A stretch of 64,000 nt of DNA from contig NZ_NWBU01000007.1 of the NCBI RefSeq assembly GCF_003050615.1, forward strand, positions 186,001 through 250,000, given 5' to 3'. Under the pieces are notes generated by a model, which saw only the letters and a program-made list of their open reading frames with translations, was not told the origin of the DNA and did no database searches. Origin of the DNA: Sphingomonas oleivorans. Lineage in GTDB: Bacteria; Pseudomonadota; Alphaproteobacteria; Sphingomonadales; Sphingomonadaceae. The position numbers and the translations under genes were made by a program. Shown here piece after piece: positions 8,999 through 17,455 of the stretch (position 1 is its first letter; each line of letters starts with the position of its first letter).

Positions 8999-10006
8999 TC
9001 AGGGATGCAGCGCATCCACTACGCCGCCGACCAGATTGGTGCGGGCGAGCCGTTCGGACAGCGGCACGGGGCCCTTGGCGAGCATTTCGATGTGGCGGGT
9101 CAGCGCCGTATGCCGTTTTCGGGCGAGCGCCACTGCCGCATCGGCGTCGATCGCGTGGAAGGTTAGGGGATCGCCGGGGCGGAGCTGGGCGAAGCGATCC
9201 TGATCGGCGGAGATGAGCGTGGCGATCTTGGGATAGCCGCCGGTCGTCTGATGATCGGCGAGCAGCACGGTCGGATCGCCATGGCCGGCGACCTGCACCG
9301 CGCCGCGCGGCAGCGCCTCGGATGGCATGTCGAGCAGCGCGGCGACCGGCAGCGCGGGGCCCTTCAGCCGATAGCCCATCCGGTCGCAGGCGGGCGTGAC
9401 CCGGAACGTTCCCGTCAGCAACGCCGCGATCGTCTCGGGGGAGAAGAAGCGATCCTGCGGCCCGAGGACGAGGCGCATCGCGCCCTGCTCCTCCGGAAAG
9501 GGAGCGATCGGGCCGAGGCGGTTCTCGCGCGGGGCGGCATCTTCTATCTCGATGCGCGCGCCTGCAACGATCATCCCGCCGCCAAGCCCCGAAGCGGCAT
9601 GGGTGGCGCGGCTGCCGAGCCAGAGGGGCGCCGCCAGCGCGCCGGCAAGGGCGAGGCAGGCCCAGCTTCCCCATTCGCCTGCCCGGATCGTGAGACGCGC
9701 GCCGGGCGTGAGCATTGCCGCGCTCCAGCCATTGAGCGCCCGGCCGTCGATCGCCGCCGAAAAGCCCCCGCCCACGAGCGCGAATCCGACCGCGCCTTCG
9801 ATGCAGCGAAGCACAAGGCCGCCGGGCGAGACCTCGATTGCTGCGCTGCCGGGCGGATTGCCGATCGCGGCATTGGCGATGGCGAAGGCGGCGCGGTCCA
9901 TCGGGCCCGAGGCGGGCACGCCATAGCGCAGCAGGCCCCTGCGGCCGCCATTCTGCACAGTGGTGAGCGCGCCCGCCTGCTCGACGATCAGCACGGCGCG
10001 GCTCAT
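8999..10006 (-). CDS. pxpC: 5-oxoprolinase subunit PxpC (biotin-dependent carboxylase-like, KipA family)
   Basis: 335 residues beginning MSRAVLIVEQAGALTTVQNGGR, the family start with TTVQ-GR, then GVPASGPMDRAAF and the C-terminal DHQTTGGYPKIATLISADQDRFAQL segment conserved in AHS2/KipA proteins. Known role: with PxpA and PxpB it forms the prokaryotic ATP-dependent 5-oxoprolinase that opens pyroglutamate to glutamate in the cytoplasm. Its ATG overlaps the pxpB stop by 4 bases (ATGA), which indicates translational coupling. Length is normal for the family. Confidence 0.93.
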   Translation of the reverse strand: MSRAVLIVEQAGALTTVQNGGRRGLLRYGVPASGPMDRAAFAIANAAIGNPPGSAAIEVSPGGLVLRCIEGAVGFALVGGGFSAAIDGRALNGWSAAMLTPGARLTIRAGEWGSWACLALAGALAAPLWLGSRATHAASGLGGGMIVAGARIEIEDAAPRENRLGPIAPFPEEQGAMRLVLGPQDRFFSPETIAALLTGTFRVTPACDRMGYRLKGPALPVAALLDMPSEALPRGAVQVAGHGDPTVLLADHQTTGGYPKIATLISADQDRFAQLRPGDPLTFHAIDADAAVALARKRHTALTRHIEMLAKGPVPLSERLARTNLVGGVVDALHP

Positions 10007-10695
10007 GGCGCGAGCCTTTCATATTCCGCGCGGTCGATGCGGCGGAAGCGCACCCGATCGCCCACGTCAAACAGGAAGGGGCGTTCCGCCTGCGCGCGCA
10101 ATATGGGGGTGGGCGATCGGCCGATGATCCACCAGCCGGTCGGCATGGTAAGCGTGGTGACGATGCATTGCGGCCCGGCGACGATCAGGCTGCCGGCGGG
10201 CACGTCGCGCACCGGCTCGGCCTTGCGGGGCAGGCGGATCGCCTCGGGCACGCCGCCGAGATAGGCATAGCCCGGCGCGAAGCCGTAGAGGAAGACGCGA
10301 TAGTCGCCGGCGAGATGCGCCGCGATCGCCGTCTCGACCGACAGGCCGGCTCGTTCGGCAAGCGCAGGGAGATCGGGCGCGAATTCCCGATCGTAGCAGA
10401 CCGCAAGCTCATGCAGGCGATGCGGCACATCGACCGTCCCGCAATGATCGAGCAGCCGCGCGACATGCGCCTCGACCGCGCTTGGTTCCGTCAGCAGCGG
10501 ATCATAGCCGACAAGGATCGAGGCATAGGCCGGCACGGCTTCGGTGAAGCCGATGAAGGGATCGGCTTGCAGCGCCGCGTCGAAGGCGAGCAGCCGGTTA
10601 TGGACCGCCTTATCTATGCGATCGCCAAATTCGACGAGCAGACCGCTATCGCCTACCGCGCGAAGGCGGGGGAAGCTGGGCCCAATGGTCGTCAT
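10003..10695 (-). CDS. pxpB: 5-oxoprolinase subunit PxpB (KipI family)
   Basis: 230 residues. The AHS1 motifs are visible: VGDSGLLVEFGDRID near the start, VCYDREFAPDL in the middle, and FLYGFAPGYAYLGGVPE followed by RLPRKAEPVRDVPAGSL. Family knowledge: subunit of ATP-dependent 5-oxoprolinase; the Bacillus homologue KipI also inhibits KinA, but here the pxpA/pxpC neighbours favour the enzyme role. Its start overlaps the pxpA stop by one base and its stop overlaps pxpC by four. Confidence 0.93.
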   Translation of the reverse strand: MTTIGPSFPRLRAVGDSGLLVEFGDRIDKAVHNRLLAFDAALQADPFIGFTEAVPAYASILVGYDPLLTEPSAVEAHVARLLDHCGTVDVPHRLHELAVCYDREFAPDLPALAERAGLSVETAIAAHLAGDYRVFLYGFAPGYAYLGGVPEAIRLPRKAEPVRDVPAGSLIVAGPQCIVTTLTMPTGWWIIGRSPTPILRAQAERPFLFDVGDRVRFRRIDRAEYERLAP

Positions 10696-11456
10696 CAGCC
10701 GATGAAGGGCGCGATTTCGACGCCGGCTGCCATGAGCGCGGTACGGACGCGGCGGGCCATGGCGACGGCATGGAAGCTGTCGCCATGGATGCAGATGGAA
10801 TGGGCCTCCAGCCGCTTCTCGCCGCCGTCGACCGTCGGCATCAGCCCGGTTTCGAGGAAGCGCACCAGCCGGCCGGCGGCCTCGTCGGCATCATCGATCA
10901 GCGCGCCGGGCTGGCCGCGCGGCACGAGATTGCCCTCGGCCGTATAGCCGCGATCCGCGAATATCTCGGAATAGACGGCGATATTCTGCTCGCGGGCGAG
11001 CTGCTCCAGCATGGTTCCGGAGATTGCGAGAATGGCGAGCTTAGGATCGACCGCGCGCACGGCGCGGAGGATGGCGGCGGCGACATCGCGCTCGACCGTG
11101 GCGACATTGGCAAGCGCGCCATGCGGCTTCACATAGGCAATATGGGTTTCGGCGAGCGCGGCGATGCCCATCAGCGCAGCCACCTGCGCCGCGACGAAAC
11201 GCTCAATCTCGCCCGTCGTGCAGGGCAGGCGGCGCCGGCCGAAGCCCATGCGATCGGGATAGCTTGGATGCGCGCCCACGACTACGCCGCGTTCGCGCGC
11301 CAGCGACAAGGTTTCGTACATGATTTCCGGATCGCCGGCATGGCCGCCGCAGGCGATGTTGGCGCTGGTGACGATAGCGAGCATCGCCGCATCGTCGCCC
11401 ATCCGCCAGGGGCCATAGCCTTCGCCGAGATCGGCATTGAGATCGATCCGCCGCAT
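10695..11456 (-). CDS. pxpA: 5-oxoprolinase subunit PxpA (LamB/YcsF family)
   Basis: 253 residues. It begins MRRIDLNADLGEGYGPWRMG, the LamB/YcsF signature, and continues with SANIACGGHAGDP, GVVVGAHPSYPD, VKPHGALANV and a C-terminal SICIHGDSFHAVAMA. The Asp/His-rich motifs are those of the polysaccharide-deacetylase-like fold of this subunit. It is the first gene of a tightly packed minus-strand operon pxpA-pxpB-pxpC-permease, whose promoter should lie in 11457-11650, shared with the divergent phasin-like gene. AAGGGA lies about 8 bases before the ATG. Confidence 0.94.
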   Translation of the reverse strand: MRRIDLNADLGEGYGPWRMGDDAAMLAIVTSANIACGGHAGDPEIMYETLSLARERGVVVGAHPSYPDRMGFGRRRLPCTTGEIERFVAAQVAALMGIAALAETHIAYVKPHGALANVATVERDVAAAILRAVRAVDPKLAILAISGTMLEQLAREQNIAVYSEIFADRGYTAEGNLVPRGQPGALIDDADEAAGRLVRFLETGLMPTVDGGEKRLEAHSICIHGDSFHAVAMARRVRTALMAAGVEIAPFIG

Positions 11457-11650
11457 CCGCCGGTCCCTTGCGACAACATTCTAGACCGGGCAGCATAGCG
11501 ACGGGATCGCCGCGGGTGGAGCCCCTGGGCGTGCTTTGCGTGCGCTGGATGATCCAGGTGATTGCGTAAATTTCGCCACTTGCCAGATTCCGTATATTCT
11601 ACACCGGCCCCATGCGGGAGTCGGTCGCATCCGCAATGCAGGAGGCGAAA

Positions 11651-12271
11651 ATGACCGAGATTATGGACAGTGGCAGCAAAAGCCAGGAAGAAGCCGGCCA
11701 GACGGTAATCATGCCCTTCCCCACGGCGAACTTTTCCGCCGAGGCCTCCCAAGGCCGCCGTCCGGATCCCGAGAGCTTTGTGACGCAGCGGGGCAATGCG
11801 CCGCCCCGCGAGAGCGTCGATCCACCACGTGACGTACCGCTGATGATCGCGCAGCTCGCGGAAAATGGCATGACGCCGCCCCGGCCGCGCCGTCCCTCGG
11901 CGACCAATATCGAGGGTGCCGGCGAATGGGTACCGGAAAGCCTGCACCGCTCGATGCCGGGCGCGGACGAGATGGTGGCGATAACGATGGTCGCGGCGGA
12001 AACCGTCGCGTGCGGGAGTCGCGAAATCAGTGATGCCGTGCGGCGCTATAGCGAGGCCACGTCCGCTCTCGTCAATGTGCTGGCGACGGCCAGGACGCCC
12101 GAGGAGCGGCTGGAGGCGCAGGAGTTGTGGGCGCGTGAAACCACGGAAGCGATGCTCGGCTGCGTCATGGGGCTGAGCCGTGCTGGCATGCAGGCGTGCA
12201 GGGCCATAACCGAGCGGTTCGCCTGCATGCCCGACGCCACCAATATGGACACGATGGCGCCCGTGATGTGA
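11651..12271 (+). CDS. Phasin-like protein
   Basis: 206 residues from the ATG preceded by AGGAGG (11640-11645, spacer 5). The first 95 residues are Pro/Ser/Arg-rich and look disordered. The remainder is an amphipathic helical region with NVLATARTPEERLEAQELW and TTEAMLGCVMGLSRAG, which resembles the phasin_2 pattern of an LxxxKSPxExLELQxxYxRxxxE helix pair. Phasins coat polyhydroxyalkanoate granules; a PHA synthase gene lies at 25216-27012 in the same window, consistent with that role. The family assignment rests on pattern recognition only. A GC-rich palindrome (GCGGGCGCCCGC) starts at the stop codon and may act in termination. Confidence 0.55.
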   Translation: MTEIMDSGSKSQEEAGQTVIMPFPTANFSAEASQGRRPDPESFVTQRGNAPPRESVDPPRDVPLMIAQLAENGMTPPRPRRPSATNIEGAGEWVPESLHRSMPGADEMVAITMVAAETVACGSREISDAVRRYSEATSALVNVLATARTPEERLEAQELWARETTEAMLGCVMGLSRAGMQACRAITERFACMPDATNMDTMAPVM

Positions 12272-12383
12272 GCGGGCGCCCGCCGGATCCTTGTCACTGA
12301 TCGACCTTCCAGGGGGCGACGAGCGCGGCCATAGCGGCTATCCCGCGCCGATCGACGATAGCTGATCGGCTGGAAGGAAGACC

Positions 12384-12905
12384 ATGATGGCGGACGCCGC
12401 AACCAGGGAATATAGGTTCAACCAGACGATGCTGCGCGTGCGCGATCCGCAAGCCTCACTGGCTTTCTATCGCGACGTGATGGGCATGGCGCTGCTTCAG
12501 AAGCTGGATTTCGAGGAGATGCGCTTCTCGCTCTATTTCCTCGCCTATCTGAAGGACAGCGAATCGATCCCGACCGATCCGGAGGAGCGGGCGGACTTCA
12601 TCTTCCGGCGCGAGACGACGCTGGAGCTGACGCATAATTGGGGCACGGAGAGCGATCCCGATTTCCCCGGCTATCATCATGGCAATGCCGATCCGCGCGG
12701 CTTCGGCCATCTCGGCATCAGCGTGCCGGACGTGGACGCGGCCTGCGCGCGTTTCGAGGAGCTGGGCGTCAATTTCGTCAAGCGGCCGAACGACGGCAGG
12801 ATGAAGGGCATTGCCTTCATCACCGATCCGGACGGCTATTGGATCGAGATATTGTCCGCCCGAGGCATGGCGGCCACGATCGCCGCGCAGGAGGCAGGCA
12901 AATGA
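12384..12905 (+). CDS. gloA: Lactoylglutathione lyase (glyoxalase I)
   Basis: 173 residues. The start [20 protein letters not shown] is the classic glyoxalase I beginning, followed by FSLYFLAYL, the Glu in [25 protein letters not shown] and [10 protein letters not shown]. The metal-binding Gln/His and Glu residues expected in this family are present in these motifs. It isomerises the methylglyoxal-glutathione hemithioacetal to S-lactoylglutathione in the cytosol. GGAAGGA precedes the tandem ATGATG, with about 7 bases to the first ATG. The stop overlaps the next gene by four bases (ATGA), so the two are co-translated. Confidence 0.93.
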   Translation: MMADAATREYRFNQTMLRVRDPQASLAFYRDVMGMALLQKLDFEEMRFSLYFLAYLKDSESIPTDPEERADFIFRRETTLELTHNWGTESDPDFPGYHHGNADPRGFGHLGISVPDVDAACARFEELGVNFVKRPNDGRMKGIAFITDPDGYWIEILSARGMAATIAAQEAGK

Positions 12906-13192
12906 CCGCCTATGTGATCATCTTCCGCGATCGCACGGTGGACGAGGCGGCGCTCGCCGCCTATGCCCCCGCCGCGGCCGCCGCGCGGGCGGGCCATGCC
13001 GTTACCCCGGTCGCCCGCTATGGCCGGCATGAGGTGCTCGAAGGGCCCGAGACGGAAGGGGTGGTGGTGCTCGCCTTTCCGAGCTTCGAGGAGGCGCAGG
13101 CCTGGTATCGCAGCCCTGCCTATCAGGAGGCGCTGAAGCTGCGCCTCGCCGGGGCGGATGGCCGCGCGGTGATCGTCGAGGGCGTGGACTGA
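12902..13192 (+). CDS. DUF1330 domain small protein
   Basis: 96 residues: [21 protein letters not shown] at the start, a central VAPVARYG-like strand, then [21 protein letters not shown], which is the hallmark of DUF1330 (dimeric alpha/beta barrel). The function of the family is not established. It is coupled to gloA by the ATGA overlap, so a role in electrophile or aldehyde metabolism is a weak inference. A 7-bp hairpin (13210-13216/13224-13230) follows 18 bases after its stop. Confidence 0.85.
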   Translation: MTAYVIIFRDRTVDEAALAAYAPAAAAARAGHAVTPVARYGRHEVLEGPETEGVVVLAFPSFEEAQAWYRSPAYQEALKLRLAGADGRAVIVEGVD

Positions 13193-13209
13193 GCGGCAGT
13201 ATAGGGATC

Positions 13210-13230
13210 GCTTTTCCCCCGGTGAAAAGC
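13210..13230 (+). terminator. Possible terminator hairpin after gloA-DUF1330
   Basis: GCTTTTC (13210-13216) pairs perfectly with GAAAAGC (13224-13230) around a 7-base loop. It is placed just after the two-gene unit, but no T-tract follows, so intrinsic termination is uncertain. Confidence 0.35.
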
Positions 13231-13320
13231 CGCTTTCCGTCTCGATCGTCTACCGGCCCGGGGCAGGATGGGATAGAGCATTTCCACCTGACCGCTTTCA
13301 CCTGACCGCGCTCACCCTGG

Positions 13321-13381
13321 CCTTGTCGAAGGGTGCTGAGACTCACCTGGGTCGGACGGACTCGACCCAGGCTTCGACAGG
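13321..13381. repeat. REP-like nested palindrome before glcD
   Basis: Outer arms CCTTGTCGAAG (13321-13331) and CTTCGACAGG (13372-13381) pair with one gap. Inside them CCTGGGTC (13346-13353) pairs perfectly with GACCCAGG (13364-13371). The CTTCGACAGGCTC core resembles extragenic palindromes dispersed in many sphingomonad genomes (established knowledge from memory). It sits about 70 bases before glcD and could also shape the leader of that operon. Confidence 0.6.
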
Positions 13382-13449
13382 CTCGGCCTGAGCGCGGTGA
13401 CTCAATCCAGGCGGAAGTCGCTTTGGGACGATGCCGAAGAGGACGGATC

Positions 13450-14940
13450 ATGCCGTTGACGATGCCCGCGCCCGATCAGTCCGTGCTTGCCCGCCGCGAT
13501 CGGATCGTCGCGGCGCTGCGCCGGATCGTGCCGGGTGAAGGCGTGATCAGCGCGCCCGAGGCGCTGCGCCCCTATGAAACCGATGCGCTGACCGCCTATC
13601 GCCAGCCTCCCCTTGTCGTCGTGCTGCCGGAGACGACAGAGCAGGTTTCGGCCATATTGCGCTGGTGCCATGGCGAGGGGGTGAAGGTGGTGCCGCGTGG
13701 CGCGGGCACCTCGCTTTCGGGTGGGGCGCTGCCGCTGGCGGACGCGGTGCTGCTCGGCCTATCCAGGCTCAACCGCATATTGGAAGTGGATTATGACGAC
13801 CGGATCGCGGTGGTGCAGCCGGGCGTCACCAATTTGGCGGTGAGCCAGGCGGTGGCGGAGGCGGGCTTTCATTATGCGCCCGATCCATCCAGCCAGATCG
13901 CCTGCTCCATCGGCGGCAATGTCGCGGAAAATGCGGGCGGGGTGCATTGCCTGAAATATGGGCTGACCAGCAACAATGTCCTCGGCGTCGAGTTGGTGAC
14001 GATGGAGGGAGAGGTGCTGCGGCTGGGCGGGCGACAACTCGATCCGGCGGGGCTCAACCTGATGGGCTTGGTCGTGGGCTCGGAAGGCATGCTGGGCGTC
14101 GTCACCGAGATCATCCTGCGCATCCTGCCCAGGCCAGAGACGGCGCGCGCCGCGCTGATCGGCTTTCCGAGCGTCGAGGGCGCGGGCCAGTGCGTCGCGG
14201 ACGTGATCGCCGCAGGGATCATCCCGGCGGGCATGGAGATGATGGACCGGCCGGCTATCCACGCCGCCGAGGCCTTCGTGCAGGCCGGCTATCCGCTCGA
14301 TGTCGAGGCGCTGCTCATCGTCGAGCTGGACGGGCCCGATGTGGAATGCGCTTATCTGATCGAGGAGGTCGCCCGCATCGCCCGGCGTAATGGCGCGACG
14401 CTGCTGCGCATGGCGCGGGACGAGCCGGAGCGGCTGGCCTTCTGGGCCGGGCGCAAGGCGGCCTTTCCTGCGGTCGGCCGGATCACGCCCGATTATCTGT
14501 GCATGGATGGCACCATCCCGCGCCGGCGCCTGCCCGATGTGCTGCGGCGGATCGCGGCACTGTCCGAGGATTATGGGCTGGGCGTCGTCAACGTCTTCCA
14601 TGCCGGCGACGGGAATCTCCATCCCATCATCCTCTATGACGCCAATCAGGGGCAGCTCGAACGGGCCGAGGCGTTTGGGCAAGATATTTTGCGCCTGTGC
14701 GTCGAGGTCGGTGGGGTGCTGACCGGCGAGCATGGCGTGGGCGTGGAGAAGCGCGACCTGATGCCGGAAATGTTCTCCGAGATCGATCTGGCGCATCAGC
14801 AGCGCGTGAAATGCGCCTTCGATCCGGAATTGCTGCTCAATCCGGGCAAGGTCTTCCCGACGCTCCATCGCTGCGCCGAGCTTGGCCGGATGCATGTCCA
14901 TGGCGGAAAGCTGCCATTTCCCGATCTGCCGCGCTTCTGA
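13450..14940 (+). CDS. glcD: Glycolate oxidase/dehydrogenase FAD subunit GlcD
   Basis: 496 residues. The FAD-binding PCMH domain has VPRGAGTSLSGGALP, QPGVTNLAVSQAV, YAPDPSSQIACSIGGNVAENAGG and GLVVGSEGMLGVVTEI. The FAD-oxidase C-domain has NVFHAGDGNLHPIILYD and a terminal GEHGVGVEKRDLM, where the conserved His residues sit. The enzyme oxidises glycolate (and often D-lactate) to glyoxylate, passing electrons via GlcE and GlcF to the respiratory chain. AGAGGA lies about 7 bases before the chosen ATG; the frame is open further upstream through the palindromic repeat, but that part is not conserved-looking. It is the first gene of the glcDEF-glcB unit. Confidence 0.95.
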   Translation: MPLTMPAPDQSVLARRDRIVAALRRIVPGEGVISAPEALRPYETDALTAYRQPPLVVVLPETTEQVSAILRWCHGEGVKVVPRGAGTSLSGGALPLADAVLLGLSRLNRILEVDYDDRIAVVQPGVTNLAVSQAVAEAGFHYAPDPSSQIACSIGGNVAENAGGVHCLKYGLTSNNVLGVELVTMEGEVLRLGGRQLDPAGLNLMGLVVGSEGMLGVVTEIILRILPRPETARAALIGFPSVEGAGQCVADVIAAGIIPAGMEMMDRPAIHAAEAFVQAGYPLDVEALLIVELDGPDVECAYLIEEVARIARRNGATLLRMARDEPERLAFWAGRKAAFPAVGRITPDYLCMDGTIPRRRLPDVLRRIAALSEDYGLGVVNVFHAGDGNLHPIILYDANQGQLERAEAFGQDILRLCVEVGGVLTGEHGVGVEKRDLMPEMFSEIDLAHQQRVKCAFDPELLLNPGKVFPTLHRCAELGRMHVHGGKLPFPDLPRF

Positions 14941-14942
14941 AC

Positions 14943-16130
14943 ATGGCGGACAGGAATATATTGCTGCCGGTGACGGTGCGCGACCTAGCCGATATCGTCG
15001 CCGAGACGGCGGCCGCCGGCAGGCGGCTGGAGATACGCGGCGGCGGCAGCAAGGCGGAAATCGGCGCGCTCGTGCGCGACGCCGCGATCCTCGATCTGCG
15101 CGCATTTGCCGGCGTGATCGATTATGATCCGGCGGAGCTGGTGCTGACGGTGGGCGCAGGCACGCCGCTCGCCGAGGTGCAGGCGCTGGTGGCGGCGGAG
15201 CGGCAGATGCTGGCCTTCGAGCCTTTCGACCATGGCCCGATCTTCGGCCGGCCGGCGGGCGCCGCGACGATCGGCGGCGTTGTCGCGGCGGGCGTCGCCG
15301 GATCGAACCGGCTGTCGATGGGCGCCCCGCGCGATCATCTGCTGGGATTCGAGGCGGTGTCCGGGCGCGGCGAGCATTTCGTCGCGGGCGGTCGGGTGGT
15401 GAAGAATGTCACCGGCTATGATCTGCCCAAGCTGATGGCGGGAAGCTGGGGCCGGCTGGCGGCGATGACGCGGCTGACGCTGCGGCTGGTGCCCGCCGGG
15501 CGGACGAGCGCGACCTTGATCCTGTCCGGCCGTTCGGATGCGGCGGCGCAGGCCGCCATGGCGACGGCGATGCGATCGACCGCCAATGTCGCCGCCGCCG
15601 CGCATCTGCCGGCCGAGGTGAATGCGGGAAGGGCCGTCACGGCCTTCCGTCTCCACGGCTTTCGCCCTTCGGTGGAGGCGCGCTTCGCTATGCTCGCCGG
15701 GCTGCTCGCGGCCATGGGCCCGGTCGAGCGGCTGGGCGAGGCGGAGGCCGGCCGGCTGTGGCGCCGGCTGCGCGATCTTTCGCCGCTCGACGACGGACAG
15801 CCCCTCTGGCGGATCAACGTGCCGCCGAGCGGCGGCTGTGCGGTTACGTCCGCGCTGGCGGGGCAGGGCGCGCGCTGGCTTTTCGACTGGGCGGGCGGGC
15901 TCGTCTGGCTGAGCTTCGGGGGCGATGCGGCCCTGGTCCGGCGGGCGGCCGAGGCGGCGGGCGGACATGCGATGCTGGTGCGTGCGCCGGCCGAGCATCG
16001 CGCGCTCGTGCCCACGCTCCATCCCGAGGCGCCTGGCGTCGCCGCCCTATCGCGCCGCATCCGCCAAGCATTCGACCCGGCCGGCGTCTTCGAGACGGGC
16101 CGCTTTCCGGAGAGGCCCCGTGCAGACTGA
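14943..16130 (+). CDS. glcE: Glycolate oxidase subunit GlcE
   Basis: 395 residues starting 3 bases after the glcD stop. It carries a second, shorter FAD-binding PCMH domain: LEIRGGGSKAEIG, VGAGTPLAEVQALV, FDHGPIFG, ATIGGVVAAGVAGSNR, GGRVVKNVTGYDLPKLMAGS. The C-terminal TLHPEAPG and RIRQAFDPAGVFETGRF match the GlcE family end. It is a known structural partner of GlcD and GlcF at the membrane. Its end overlaps the GTG start of glcF by 11 bases. Confidence 0.94.
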   Translation: MADRNILLPVTVRDLADIVAETAAAGRRLEIRGGGSKAEIGALVRDAAILDLRAFAGVIDYDPAELVLTVGAGTPLAEVQALVAAERQMLAFEPFDHGPIFGRPAGAATIGGVVAAGVAGSNRLSMGAPRDHLLGFEAVSGRGEHFVAGGRVVKNVTGYDLPKLMAGSWGRLAAMTRLTLRLVPAGRTSATLILSGRSDAAAQAAMATAMRSTANVAAAAHLPAEVNAGRAVTAFRLHGFRPSVEARFAMLAGLLAAMGPVERLGEAEAGRLWRRLRDLSPLDDGQPLWRINVPPSGGCAVTSALAGQGARWLFDWAGGLVWLSFGGDAALVRRAAEAAGGHAMLVRAPAEHRALVPTLHPEAPGVAALSRRIRQAFDPAGVFETGRFPERPRAD

Positions 16131-17439
16131 ATTTTCCGCCGCCCAGCTCGCCGATCCGGCGATGGCCTCGTCCGAGGCGGCAATCCGCAAATGCGTCCAT
16201 TGCGGCTTCTGCAACGCTACCTGCCCGACCTATGCGCTGCTGGGCGACGAGTTGGATGGGCCGCGCGGGCGCATCTATCTGATGAAGGAAATGCTGGAGA
16301 CGGAGGCTGCGCCGACGCCGCAGGTCGTCAAGCATGTCGATCGCTGCCTGTCCTGCCTCTCCTGCATGACGACCTGCCCGTCGGGCGTGAACTATATGCG
16401 GCTCGTCGATCATGCGCGGACCTATATCGAGACGCGCTACCGCCGGCCGCTGACGGAGCGGCTGCTGCGCCGCCTGCTCGCCTGGATGATGCCGCATCCG
16501 CATCGCATCCGGCCCGCGCTTCGGATCGCCCGGGTCGCGCGGCCCATGCGGCCGATCCTCGCCGCCATTCCGGCGCTCCGCCCGGTCGCGGCGATGCTGG
16601 CGCTGGCGCCGGCGCGCGAGGCGGAGCGGCCCAGCTCGGCCTATGCGCCGGCGGCGCAATCGCGGGGCCGAGTGGCGCTGCTCAAGGGCTGCGCAGAGCC
16701 CGTGCTGCGGCCCGAAATCCGCGCCGCCACCGTGCGGCTGCTCAACCGCGCCGGCCATGACGTGCTGTTCGCCGAAGGCGAGACCTGCTGCGGTGCGCTG
16801 ACCCACCATATGGGGCGCGAGCAGGACAGCCTCGCCTCGGTCCGCCGCAATGTCGACGCCTGGACGCGCGAGATCGAAGGGCGGGGGCTCGACGCGATCA
16901 TCGTCACCGCATCCGGCTGCGGCACGATGATCAAGGATTATGGTCATCTGCTCAGGAACGACCCCACCTATGCGGAAAAGGCGGCGCGCGTTTCCGCTTT
17001 GGCCAAGGATGTGAGCGAGCTGCTCGATATGGCGGAGCTGCCGCTGGGCCACGCGCCAGGGCTGACGGTCGCCTATCAGCCGCCCTGCTCGCTCCAGCAT
17101 GGGCAAGGAGTGACGGAGGCGCCGAAGCGGCTGCTGAGCCGGGCGGGTTTCGAGGTCCGTACGCCCGTGGAGGCGCATCTCTGCTGCGGTTCGGCCGGCA
17201 CTTACAATATTCTCCAACCGGAGCTGGCCGGTCGGCTGGGCGAGCGCAAGGCAGCGAATATCGCGCGGTTGGAGGCGGACGTGATCGTCACGGGCAATAT
17301 CGGCTGCGCGGTGCAGATCGGCCAGCACGCGTCCGCGCCCGTCCTCCATATCGTCGAGCTGCTCGACTGGGCGGCAGGCGGGCCCATGCCGGAGGCGCTT
17401 GCCGACAGGGCCGATATCGGGAAACATGGCGTGAAATAA
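16120..17439 (+). CDS. glcF: Glycolate oxidase iron-sulfur subunit GlcF
   Basis: 439 residues from a GTG start ([13 protein letters not shown]) with GGAGAGG four bases upstream, inside the end of glcE. Two ferredoxin-type 4Fe-4S motifs are present: [14 protein letters not shown] (residues 24-37) and [14 protein letters not shown] (about 76-89). Two Cys-rich CCG domains follow, [13 protein letters not shown] and [10 protein letters not shown]. It transfers electrons from the GlcD/GlcE flavins toward quinone. It is followed 16 bases later by malate synthase. No GlcC-type regulator or glycolate permease is next to the operon. Confidence 0.95.
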   Translation: MQTEFSAAQLADPAMASSEAAIRKCVHCGFCNATCPTYALLGDELDGPRGRIYLMKEMLETEAAPTPQVVKHVDRCLSCLSCMTTCPSGVNYMRLVDHARTYIETRYRRPLTERLLRRLLAWMMPHPHRIRPALRIARVARPMRPILAAIPALRPVAAMLALAPAREAERPSSAYAPAAQSRGRVALLKGCAEPVLRPEIRAATVRLLNRAGHDVLFAEGETCCGALTHHMGREQDSLASVRRNVDAWTREIEGRGLDAIIVTASGCGTMIKDYGHLLRNDPTYAEKAARVSALAKDVSELLDMAELPLGHAPGLTVAYQPPCSLQHGQGVTEAPKRLLSRAGFEVRTPVEAHLCCGSAGTYNILQPELAGRLGERKAANIARLEADVIVTGNIGCAVQIGQHASAPVLHIVELLDWAAGGPMPEALADRADIGKHGVK

Positions 17440-17455
17440 AGGACAGGAGGGGATC

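Noticed and set aside
9000-10070. N-terminal extension of the permease reading through the pxpC region
   Set aside because: The frame is open, but pxpC on the same strand in another frame has full family conservation and the permease motifs begin only after 8903.
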